NCBI GenBank assembly: GCA_947462335.1
Contig: OX381720.1
Coordinates: forward strand, 48,850,481-48,914,480
From: Harmothoe impar
Taxonomy: Eukaryota > Annelida > Polychaeta > Phyllodocida > Polynoidae
Length of the DNA stretch: 64,000 nucleotides
Direction: 5' to 3'
In this document: one piece after another, positions 43,979 to 54,496 of the stretch
Position numbering within the stretch: the first letter of the stretch is position 1
How the letters are laid out: every line of letters begins with the position of its first letter
Made by a program: the position numbers and the translations under genes
The notes under the pieces: generated by a model
Seen by the model: the letters and a program-made list of their open reading frames with translations, nothing else
What the model was told of the DNA's origin: nothing
Database searches by the model: none

Positions 43979-46900
43979 GGTTGAAGGTGACCTTGGTGAA
44001 GGTCATGGTCACGTGTCTAGGCTGAGGGCGCGGCAGTACGGTGGGAGCCATACGGGGGGAGGAGGGACGGCACGCGTCTCCCCCGGGTAGAGACCTGGGC
44101 ATGTTGGTGCAGCACCCAGCCACCAGGGGGCAGCCATGAGCAGCATCAGGGCGACAACGAGGAAACCAGGCTCGCCCAGAGACGAGGACGATAATACCGG
44201 GACACACCGCGAGCTGCTACCGACAATGACGATACCCATCATCAACTCCTGTAGGTGTCGTCTCCTCCCTCCCAGCCCAGTCTCTGACCCCCTACTTAAG
44301 AAGTACACCGGTGAGACGATAAGCTCCGAGCAGTACCCTGGAGGAAGCTCTGTTTAATGCAACTGGCAGCTCTGCATGCAGCACACTATTCAAGGACTCA
44401 GACATTCACACTTAACATTGTGCCGGCAACACCCCACCGACACAGCCATAACTAGACGAGTGTCGGGGAGGGAGTAGGTCAGAGTGTCCGGGTCCTCGTC
44501 CTTCCATATCCAGCAGGTTGACTCATCTGCATTTGTGTTTGACCTTGTAGCAGATTTCAATGTTTGATAAGTGCATATTTATAGTTGATGTCCATAAACC
44601 CTTTAAGGGCCGCAGAGTGCTTTAATGTACTATCCTTTGTTAGCATGAGCAGACTCAACAGGGTTACATTCATGCATCATGCCGAACCCTTGGGGAGTGT
44701 ATCGATCTACCCTGTAGAGTCGGCCTGATGCATGAATGTATCATGAAGAAAAAGGGTATAATGCATTGCCCTTCAAGGGTTAGCAATCTTTAAGTATTTG
44801 CCTCTCCTGTTTCATGTATTCATGTGTTTGCAGAAAACCAGGGCCGACCTCTCATACTTGTTACATGTAGCCAGTTTTTGGAGTGTCTCAAAGTGTTGTA
44901 AAATTTAAAAAACTCTCGCTTTTACATGCAAAATCTGTACAAAGCCGACAAAGGTTTAGGGTTTTTTCCTTCAAAGTACAAAAAACATAGCTGTGATAAT
45001 AAGAAATTGCTCTAAGGATACATTGAGTACATTTGTGAATTGGATCCTTTATTCTCGGTTCGCTATGAATTGACATTAACGTGCTTTGTGTGCTCTTCGT
45101 GTGTCGCATGCGTCTTCCTAATTATTTAAAGTAAGTGAAATCTAAATTACCGTTAATTAACAGGATTAAAGTTGCTTTGACGGTCTGCTTTGGAAAATTA
45201 TTTCTAAATTTTGCGTTCAATACACAGACGTTACACAGGGTATCGCTGCTATCAGTGATCTGTATACAGTAAGCTTGCCTTGTGTGTATATATATATATG
45301 ATAGTATATATTTATTTTAACCCTGTAATGACCGCATGGCACTGTGCGATGCCCCTTTGTTGTCAGGATGCATGAATGTAGCGCTGGTTTATTCGCAAGG
45401 GCTGCATCCATCTGTGGTGGCGACCATTTGGAGTGGATCAACCCCATAGGGCAGCTAGATGCTTGGGTGTAGTACTGGCGAGTTACTCGCCAAAGCTACA
45501 TTCATGCATCATGAGGGCACTATGCGGCCCTTAAATGGTTAATTCTATTGAGGTTTGATCGACATTGGTTTGAGGTACCTTGTAAAAAAGGATGATAGTT
45601 GGGCATTAGGTACTGCTGAGTTAAGTTGTATTTCCTTCAGGTGTTTTGAATGTTAGTCAGATACAATAGACTCATAAGACTGATGAAATACAGACACATC
45701 ATATTTAAAAGCAATAGATTTTGCTACGTTGTCTCATATATATATATACATATATATTTATAGAAATGCTGTTTTGTCCTTAAATGTTTGAAATTGTATA
45801 TTACACGAAAACGAGAGATGTAAATTTTCGATTGTGAAAAATACTAAAATAGAAGTCTTATACCATGTATACGGAAAGGGGTTAAGAGTTAGTGATGCTA
45901 GGCTACCACCGAACTAATACTGTTCACTGCTTCTACATTCGACTGCCATGAATAAAAGATTTTTTTTAATGAAAAAAATATGAATGAAAGATTAAAAAGG
46001 TTCAGTGTATTATTAATAAAATACAGGTTATCTAATGCTAACATCACATATAAACCTAGTAATACTAGAAGTACTTGTTACTGAGCGTTACTTTTACGAC
46101 TACATGATTGTTCATCTGTGTAGTTCCATTTAATGTGTATTTTGTTACCAAATCAAAATGATATATCAAAGTGATTTAATATAATTTTGTAATTTTTAAG
46201 GAATGACAATAATGAAATGAGCCTTCTTTTGGTTAAGTAAGAACTCTTGCAGATGATTGTGTAGTATGTACAAACCAGATGTGTTCAATGCCATGTGATA
46301 GGCTTAAACTGTCAACCCATTAAAGAGCAAGCATGATGCCTCAAAGCTTCATGACAACATGTCATGATGCACCAATGCAGTCCCAGTGAGCCACTCACTA
46401 TAGGCCAATGCTGCAATAAAGGGTGACTTTTCAGAAAAGTTGTTGATAAAGTTTTTGAACATTTCTAAAGTGTGACCAACAAATAAATCAATGTAACCTC
46501 AAAATTCTGCATTCTAATATGTTCTAAAACAAAGATAATTGTCCTGTGAATCTTCTGTTATCAGATGTTTGCAGACATAGCCATTACGTACAATGTTATG
46601 AGGATTCTGTTAAACCCAAAATGAACACAACTTTATTATGAAAAGGTCACCCCTTCTTTGCGCATTGGTCTATAGCATTGCAGTGGTGCATTTTCAAGAT
46701 TGTAGCAACACCTTAGAGTCGTCATGATTATACGTGTATAATTATAGCACTGGCGAGTAATACTGGCCAGGGCTGCATTCATATGACAGGGCATATAGCA
46801 TTACAGCACTATCCTGCCTTGAAGGGTTGAGACGAGTGGGGCCTTCCTATGCCATATCTAGTTCCTTTCCGTACAATGGGCGATGTCACTAGTAAGATGT

Positions 46901-47619
46901 CGTCTAACGCTATCTACCGGGTAGTAACTTGGCCTAAAATCCTGTATACAGGTATCCCAACCTACCCTGTCTTTTGGCCCCACCCTATTCTCTTGGGGCT
47001 TTGTGAGAGAAAAAAAAAGATTTAAAAAATAGAATCAAAGTCAATGTTTTCTTGGCGAAATACAATAATTCTTTTCTAGGCCTTGTAACTTTTCATTTTA
47101 AAGTGTTGAGCAGCATTTGTATGACCGTCACTTTAGTCGTGTTAGTGTGGCATTTGGTTTACTATACCTGTATCCTTAGACACATCCATGCAAAAACCAT
47201 TACAAAGTTCAACATGATATATCTAGCTTTGAAGCGGGTTCTTTTGTAGCGGCCTTTAGTCATTATCCAAATGACATGATTTGTTGTGACATTGTTGAAG
47301 GCATTGTACTTCATGTGGGCTGGGGTAGAAGAGTCCCTCTTCAGGGGCAGTTGGGAGTTTATGCTGTTAATAGGGGACTAATACATTGTCCATTGGGACT
47401 CATCACAGTTTTATTTTTTTCAACCGGCGTTAGCATTCAACTGAGCTGCCATGTCGGCTAATTTATGTAATTTATAGCTCACACATGAAATGTGCACCAA
47501 AGATGTTATGAGGGACGACTTGATATGGGTGTAGTAGTTGCACCCAAGGGTGTTTTCTTACAGAGTACAAGCAGTGTCTGTATTCTATATTAGTGGTATG
47601 GTAATGTTGGGTAAATAAA
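43979..47619 (+). other. Likely SMG6 3' untranslated region and downstream repeats
   Basis: No coding exon is seen for 4.1 kb after the SMG6 stop. Possible poly-A signals (AATAAA) are at 45951-45956, 46015-46020 and 47614-47619, the last followed by a GT-rich stretch. A 2.0-3.6 kb 3' UTR is therefore likely. It contains GATGCAT palindromic elements at 44596-44782, 45320-45545, 46310-46425 and 46690-46830. Confidence 0.5.
44596..46830. repeat. Cluster of four GATGCAT palindromic elements downstream of SMG6
   Basis: Each copy has inverted arms around GCATTCATGCATCATG or its relatives and CCCTTTAAGGGCCGC-like borders. Copies are at 44596-44782, 45320-45545, 46310-46425 and 46690-46830. If transcribed in the SMG6 3' UTR they would give stable hairpins. 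Confidence 0.6.
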
Positions 47620-48121
47620 GAACTCAAACTTTCTGATTGTTTGTCCTGTTGAATTGTGCTGGTAGCTGGTTTGGTCATTGACACTATAAATAATGTGTAT
47701 CGATTCAAATTTGCACGTTGGAACAAGCTGAAAAGCAACCTTTGGGAAAAAGCATATTCCTTGTAGTCTTAAAAAGTATGTCTCGCATGTTACAGCTTCA
47801 TTCATCTAGAAGATTAGAACTGATTTTGTACTCTTCTAGATCCATTATATCTACAATGAACAACATACTTAATGATACTGTCCTTAGCGGTACATCTATT
47901 ATATTATATAAAATGCTGGGTCAGTAGGTGTTAAGACTACGCTAGAAATGCTTTTTAAGACCAAGTGGGATATGCTTCTGTTGAGGCGCGCTTTTCAGTT
48001 CATGACTTTTTGTGTCATAATTGGGGTGACAAATCTGTTTCCAAAGTTGTAAGTCAATGTATCATCACAACTACAAAAAAAGAAAAAGCCATTTGGATTT
48101 GGCGCTAATTTTAGTTTTCCT

Positions 48122-48127
48122 TTTATT
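48122..48127 (-). terminator. Candidate poly-A signal of ALKBH2
   Basis: AATAAA on the minus strand, 9 nt past the ALKBH2 stop codon (48138-48136). It is close to the stop, but the next minus-strand signals are not clearer. Confidence 0.4.
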
Positions 48128-48135
48128 CTACATTT

Positions 48136-50081
48136 TCACGTTTTATGATTGACAACAAAGTCTCTGAATGTCATGTTGATGCGGACCCCGAGGGCGCGCT
48201 TCCTCTTGGGCAGCGAGTGGTACCAGTAGCTGTTGGTCGGGTAGTTCATCATGAGCAGCGACCCGTTCTCCAGCTCCACCGTGACCGTCGGGATCTGGCG
48301 GGTGGCAGCCTTACCGCGACTCGCGCCGTGTTTAAAGATGAAGTCGCGCGGCTGCCCTAGACTGAGGGAGGCGATGGGACTTGTCCTGACCAGGTCCTTC
48401 TCATCGTCTCGATGTTCACCCATGTGGTCGTCGCCATTCTCGTACCTTAACAAATTCAACTGATTGTGAAAGCTAACACTTAACACAAATTATGGTACAA
48501 GACAAGCATGAAAAACTCCCACCTGTATTGTGGGGAGGAGAGTCAGTATACATGTACCACCATAGACAAAATTCAATGACATGTCTTTGTTTAGAAACTA
48601 GCACAAAAAATTGAATTTTTTATAGAAATAATATAGCACAAATACCCATGTATTAATATAGGTTTTGGTTCCAAGGTAGAAGATCTACTATTTAATAAAT
48701 TACAAGATGATGTTCACCCCCTTGACTCTTTAAAGGTAGATGTCACTAAAAGAGGACATTCGTCGTCATGATGCACGAACGCAGCCCTGAAGAGTAACTC
48801 GCCAGTGCTACATCGGTGCATCATGCCAACCCTTCGGCAGTGTCTCAAGCCGTAGGGTTGGCATGATGCTTAAATGCAGTCTTGGCGAGTTACTCGCCGG
48901 CGCTACATTTATGCATCATGACAACCCTTCGGCAGTGTCTCAAGCCATAGGTTTGGCATGATACTTGAATGCAGCCTTGGCGAGTTACTCGCCGGCGCTA
49001 CATTTATGCATCATAACAACCAAGGGCATGGCGCATTAATGCATTATGCCGTCCTTAAAGGGTTAATGTAGCATACCTATTTATAAGGACAAAGTTGAAG
49101 CGCTGTCCGCTGACCGTTGAGATGTGGTCACGGAGCTGTTCCAGAAACGGTAACCATGGACGCGCGGGAACCTGGTTACCTGAGAAGGTGTAACTCAGCC
49201 CCGGGTCTCCGTACGCAACCTGTCACAATGTAAAACATGAAACACTCTCTTATCAGTTCCTTATGATTCAAATTGATGAAACTGGTGAGTTTATACTCGC
49301 CATTACTGCAAAGGGTAGGAGTGACAGACCTAGGAACCAAGAAGAATTATTCCTTTTCCTTCCCACCATTCTCTTCCTCATAGTCATAGAACCTTAAATG
49401 GGGGTCTAGATGGGGGTCCCCATGTCGCCTGTCGATTTTAAGAAATGCTCATGTCATTTGTCAGTATCTTTGTATTTCTCCTGTCATCTGTGACTAGGCT
49501 CCATGTCGCCTGTCAATTTTAAGAAAAGGCCATATCCCTTGTCAATATCTTTTAATTTCTCCTGTCATTTGTCACTACGCCCCATGTCGCCTGTCGATTT
49601 TGAGAAAAGGCCATGTCACCGTGTCGATTTTAGGGGTCCACTCCCATTTAAATGGCCTTACCTGTTTTCGCGGGATGTCTCTCCATTGTCCAAACATCTG
49701 AACCTGTGCAAGCCTACCAGTGTTGTACGTTAGCGAGTCTTCACAGGCGCGCAATAATTCTTTCGCTTCAGTCTTTGATAACAACACACAGTAATCACAA
49801 TTCAGGTTCTCTGCTCTGATTTGCCGCCATTGAATAGACTCCTTCATTGCTGAATAGATAAGTTCTGTTGGAGCTCTTTTAATGTGAGTGTTTTCAGTTT
49901 CAATACAGCATGTTTTAGTGTCACTCTGGGAACTAGAACTAGGTTCAGTCTTCAGCTTCTTGGAGACTGTTCGTTTTGTTGCATCTTCTGAATCATTGTT
50001 GCTCTCTGATTTTGAGTCTTGATGATTCTTGGGCTCTTGGCTTGTCTGTTTCCGTTTGGTTCGAACCACAAAGGCTTCCAT
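48136..50081 (-). CDS. ALKBH2: ALKBH2, alpha-ketoglutarate-dependent DNA repair dioxygenase (complete, 3 exons)
   Basis: Exons 50081-49662, 49219-49077 and 48445-48136 join in phase to a 290-residue protein (human 261). ALKBH2 removes 1-methyladenine and 3-methylcytosine from nuclear double-stranded DNA, using Fe(II), oxygen and 2-oxoglutarate. The AlkB fold is clear: NTGRLAQVQMFGQWRDIPRK, GDPGLSYTFSG, FNFVLI, iron-binding HxD in HMGEHRDDE, SLLMMNYPTNSYWYHSLPKR with the distal iron His, and RINMTFR carrying the 2-oxoglutarate Arg. The N-terminus MEAFVVRTK matches human MDRFLVK in position, but Ala replaces the first basic residue of that PCNA-binding (APIM) motif. A Lys/Ser-rich disordered stretch follows. 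The ATG at 50081 was chosen because it gives this N-terminus; upstream sequence offers only TTG. ALKBH3 is less likely. Confidence 0.95.
48730..49065. repeat. GATGCAT palindromic element, multimeric copy in ALKBH2 intron 2
   Basis: At least two consecutive palindromes share CTTGGCGAGTTACTCGCCGG centres and CATTTATGCATCAT arms, plus direct repeats of CCTTCGGCAGTGTCTCAAGC. The borders are CTCTTTAAAGGTAG and CCTTAAAGGGTTAA. It starts 11 bp from the exon 2 donor of ALKBH2. Confidence 0.65.
49395..49640. repeat. CGACATG-family repeat (copy 3, opposite orientation) in ALKBH2 intron 1
   Basis: CATGTCGCCTGTCGATTTTA and AAGAAATGCTCATGTCA-like motifs repeat irregularly, as the reverse complement of the copies at 15287, 51028 and 52418. 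It ends 22 bp from the exon 1 donor. Noncoding. Confidence 0.6.
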
Positions 50082-51027
50082 TGCAAAAGTGAATGAGCTA
50101 AACTTCCTCAAGACAGCTCCAATAGGTATATGTGAGTGTCTAAATGTTACAGTGTTGCTATTTGATATCCCTTGCCTACTTGGTAATTTAGAAGCATAGA
50201 ATGTCGATTTGATTTTATAGGGTACTGTTATATTTTTAGCATATACTAGAGGCCTATACTAGGCTATAGTGTATGTCAACTTCAGTACGCCAGCAACGTG
50301 AGTTCATTATTGCCCCTTCACAGGAGTATTAGCAGTGCAGACAGGGGTATTCACGAGGTTGAAAACCTTAGAAACGCCATTCACTAGAAGCTGCTGAATG
50401 TCACTTCTTACAAGGAGTATATGCAACCAATCAAATTGTTATGAAATCCCACCTTTTCATCAGAGATGAAAAACCGGAAACTAGTGTGGCCATCTGGTGT
50501 ATGCCTACTTAACTACTCAAGACTGGGGCTGCTCTCTCAGAATACATACCTATATTATATACCACATTGTTTGTTTGTTTATTTTCTTTATTTAACCTGT
50601 ATCGCATGTCCTTAGAGGATATATGTTACATTTCTTTCTACATACTATCTAAAGTACTAGTCCTAGTACTACTAGGCCTTTAATAGCAGGGGAAGGCTGC
50701 TAACAATGCTGCATTACAACCCTTTAAAGAACTCTACTCTATAATTATCATATCATAGACATAGGTCTTTATAAATATTGAATGTACATTAGATTGCTCC
50801 ATCACTATAGATTGGTTCAGATTGGATTAGTGATATTTCATGGAATGCCATAATAGAGCCTACCCTGTTTCCCTCCTAATGAGTCCTACATATTGTCCCA
50901 TATTGTGAATAACAAAATACATATTATTGATATTATTGCAGTCCTCTCACATGTACCTAAAGGCCTCCCTTCCCAATAAAGGAGGACATTATCCATATAT
51001 ATGTCATCCCTCATCTTAGATGATGAG

Positions 51028-51237
51028 GGTAGACCCCTAAATTCGACACGGCGACATGGCCATTTCTTCAAATCTACATGCGACATGGGGCCTAGTGACA
51101 TGCGACAGGAGCCTTAAAAAGTTAATGACATGGGACATGGAGATTTCTTGAAATCGACATGGGACATGAGCATTTTTAAGCGACATGGACATGCGACATG
51201 GCCATATCTTAAAATTGACATGCGACATGGGGACCCC
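51028..51237. repeat. CGACATG-family repeat (copy 4)
   Basis: It opens GACCCCTAAATTCGACACGG and closes GACATGCGACATGGGGACCC, like copy 1 at 15287-15485, with the same irregular internal CGACATG units. Noncoding. Confidence 0.65.
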
Positions 51238-51763
51238 CCATCTATACCCCCTAGATGTGGAAATTCATAGTGGTGAACAATGCATTCGCTGGAATATCAA
51301 AATGTCTGAAGCTATAGCCGTCGCTTCATGACCTTCATCGTGAGGGGCTTTAAAACGGACCATCGGACCCTATCCTACATCACTATAGTGAAAACGTCTC
51401 CCTATGCATTCTTTTTACCCATGAACACCCTTTATAGGTATTTTATAAAGGGTAATTCTGTGCCTAATTACAAATCAATTAGACATCGTAATTACGTACT
51501 TTTATCTGTGAGAGTAGGAGGATATAGAGCACTTGTATAGTATTAGTTAGAATTGAATTATACATGGTATCATATAAATGGTATATAGTATGCACGTTAT
51601 ATAGTATGGCCCTGTGTGTATTGCAGTGAATCCAATGTAGGTCAGGGTTATGACCTCTGTATATTAATTATGATCCAGCGAGATGGAAGGTCTGGGGTCA
51701 TGCATACACCACTGGGTAGCTACTTGGCACATCTGGGTGGTTTGGGGTCACGACCGCACAAGT

Positions 51764-52150
51764 GGACACACTCTCGTAGAAAGAAAAACATGCCAATCTT
51801 AAAATGACCAATCTTAAAAACATGACAATCTTAAATTTAAGATTCTAAATACCAGGTGGCACCACTGTATTATACCTGACGCAGTTGTCCATATTTGTGT
51901 TTGATAGTCAGTTTTAAAAAAGAAAGAGCGAAAAGGGGGTATGGGGGCAAAGCCCCCCTGATACAATATATTACCAACAATACACAAATAATGGTCAAAA
52001 AAGAAAGAAAAAAACGGGTGGTGCCACCTCGTGTTAATCATGTATGCTAAATGTCTTCAGTCTTCTGTAGATAATCTTAAAATAATCTTAAATAAGTCGA
52101 ATTTAAGATTGGAAATATTTTCTTTTCCATGTTCCAACGAGAGTGTGTCC
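51764..52150. mobile_element. Inverted-repeat element with GGACACACTCTCGT ends
   Basis: GGACACACTCTCGT at 51764-51777 is mirrored by ACGAGAGTGTGTCC at 52137-52150. Further inside, CCAATCTTAAAAT is mirrored by AATTTAAGATTGG, and CCAGGTGGCACCAC by GTGGTGCCACCTCG. Outside it, 51643-51706 and 52166-52213 are imperfect direct repeats (GACCTCTGTATRTTRATTAT, R = A or G). No transposase. Confidence 0.6.
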
Positions 52151-52417
52151 CGACGAGCGTCACGACCTCTGTATGTTGATTATGACCCAGATAGGAAGGG
52201 TCGGGGGTCGTGACCTGTGATTATAAACAATAAACAGAATTGTACTTGTATACCTTGTCTGGGGGAACCTGGCAAGGCCGACAAAGGGCTTGGCTAATGA
52301 GTGGTTAAATTGAGATCTCAAATAAACCAGACTTCTCACCTCATAATCCCCTTGTGTCCCAAACTTTTATGGCACCATAATGTTACCACCAAAGGGATAA
52401 GACTGATCTATGTGGGT

Positions 52418-52668
52418 AGATGCCTAAATTCGACATGGTGACATGGTCATTTCTTAAAATCGACATCCGACATGGAGTTTAGTGACACGAAAGAAAATTT
52501 TATTGACATAACATAGGGTATTTCTTAAAATCGACATGCGACATGGAGCTTAGTGACATGAATGACAATTTTAGTGACATAACATAGGGTATTTCTTAGA
52601 AACAACATGGGACATGGTAGCTTCTTAAATTCGACATGCGACATGCCCCCCCCCCCCCATCTAGACCC
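52418..52668. repeat. CGACATG-family repeat (copy 5)
   Basis: CGACATGGTGACATGGTCAT, then repeated ATTTCTTAAAATCGACATGC units, ending CGACATGCGACATG and a C run. Noncoding. Confidence 0.6.
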
Positions 52669-53602
52669 CCTGATCTCCTCCTGCAGGTGTTAATATTACC
52701 ACCAATAAAGGTCGTAATGACCTCACAGTCAAGAGGCTCGCCATGATACACCAGACAAGGTATAGTTTGTCTTTGAGTACCTGGGTCATGTTGTACCCTC
52801 TGAGTCTGACACATAGTAGTATGCTGCTATGCTATGCTGATGTCTACAGTCCTGGACCATATAAAGAGATAACCATCTTCTACGCTCAGGGAGCTTTCTC
52901 ACATCTGGATTTACACTGGTGACAGCAATGGGGATCCGAACATCACTCAAACTGTCATACCAGCATATTGGAGTGATAAGCCTACAAAGTTAGGGTGTTT
53001 TTAGATTATGTTTTTAAACGATTTTTTAAAAAGATTATGGTTAAAATTGTTGTCCGTGCACCCAGGAGAGCTAGACCCGACGAGCATTTTATGAGGGTCT
53101 TCATAAATGAAGGTAAGTAATTGATATTCCAGATTTGCGATCTTTGTGACATTGAGGGAATGTCCTATGGTGAGAGTTCCCAAAGCTTAACCAGCTACCC
53201 TTTTCTGACTCTAACCCACATTTGTTGCAATTTATTTGCATTCAGGTATGAAATAGGTTCAGATGAGTCAGATTTTTTTTGTTAGTTTTTTTTAACAAGA
53301 AAAGTTTAGTTTCTTTCATTTTCGTGCACTTTTCCTGAAGTTTTGTTTTTTCCCTTTTGTAAAGACATGTTTTTTCGTTTTCGTAAAAGAAAAACTTTTA
53401 CGGAATTGGAAAAAAATCTAGGAAAACAAAAGAAAACTTTACTAAACAAAACGAAACAAAACTTTTGCAAAAATCACCATAAACCCACGCACCATGGGTT
53501 GCCAGGAACAAGCAAACTTGCAAGAGCAAAGCCAACATCTCACGAGACCTCTGGTGCTAGTCAATTTGGAATTGACTGTACATTTACAGTGATATACCCT
53601 TC

Positions 53603-54377
53603 TGTGGTGATTGGGGGTACTGTTATGTCCCAGGCGGCTTAGTGTGTACAGAGGGTTGTCTTACAAACCACTGGTATACTAACCTTTATTCCACAAACAG
53701 GCACATAGGTAAGTTAATATGGAAAGCTATTAAAGTATCAAGAGATATGCATGAGACCTCCATTGGCCCTGTAAACCTTTTACTTTGTCTGTATTGAGGA
53801 CCTCTACTTCATCCCCAATCAAAACATGGGTAACTCTCACCAGCCAATTATGGTAATACTTGGCTGGCCTGCTAGCTAATAATAGCATGCATGTGTAGGG
53901 GCATGATATTACATATTAATCTCATACACGGTATTTCCGGGTAACGTCTGTTTACTCGGCTTCTCCACCTGGAGCTAGTGCACACAGTTCCCGGGAGAGG
54001 GCGCAGGTCCTCTTCAGGTGACCGTGTGCCGCTCTCAGGTGGGCGGCCGACCCACCCACCTGGCCACGTGACCTAAGAGCCGGTGTTATATAAGACCCAT
54101 GTGTTTACCTGGAACGGCAGTCAGTGCAGGCCCGACTGACGAGAGACTTCACATGTCCAACCGTGCGGACAGAGTTGTATGCTAAGAGTTGTATACTGAC
54201 CGTTTCCTCTATTTATAGAGAAACCTGATTTACCTGTGTGTATTCATTCTACACTGATCGTTCCCTAGTAAAGGAACTAGAGTTATTATTCTTGTGAATA
54301 AAGATAGATATATTCTCGCACCTGGAAACTGCCGTGATCGTTGTTCTTTAACCTAGAGTTAATTACGAACCACCACA
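53603..54377 (+). repeat. Candidate 5' LTR of element 2
   Basis: The right edge is fixed by the PBS one base further on. The left edge is proposed at TGTGGTG, which is the inverse of the terminal CACCACA and gives a 775-bp LTR. TATATAAG is at 54087-54094, a CACGTG E-box is just upstream, and AATAAA is near 54298. The left edge needs the 3' LTR to confirm. Confidence 0.65.
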
Positions 54378-54378
54378 C

Positions 54379-54393
54379 TGGTGCCGTGACCAG
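54379..54393 (+). other. Primer-binding site of element 2, tRNA-His type
   Basis: TGGTGCCGTGACCAG, identical to that of element 1. The first 12 bases complement the recalled tRNA-His 3' end. A related GCCGTGATCGT lies 38 bp upstream, inside the LTR (54331-54341). Confidence 0.75.
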
Positions 54394-54496
54394 TAGCAGC
54401 AAAGGTAGCAGAACAAGCTAGTTGTTCGAGAATATGTTCGGGTTATACTGAACAGGAAGTCCTTGATTGGACAGACAGTCCTTCAGTGGACGGACA

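Larger units (their letters stand above)
50082..53602. other. Region upstream of ALKBH2, repeats only
   Basis: No exon was recognised. The ALKBH2 promoter should lie just right of 50081. Recognisable content is the two CGACATG copies, an inverted-repeat element at 51764-52150 and A/T-rich low complexity at 53260-53470. Confidence 0.55.

Noticed and set aside
47052..47461. Two small ORFs with hydrophobic stretches
   Set aside because: AT-rich, no homology recognised, no splice or codon support; probably chance.
54331..54341. tRNA-His gene fragment
   Set aside because: Only the first 11 bases match the 5' end of tRNA-His; no D, anticodon or T arm follows.
53894..54377. Shorter LTR for element 2 starting at TGTAGGGGCATG
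   Set aside because: The LTR end is CACCACA, which pairs with TGTGGTG at 53603 and not with TGTAGGG; the 3' LTR would settle it.
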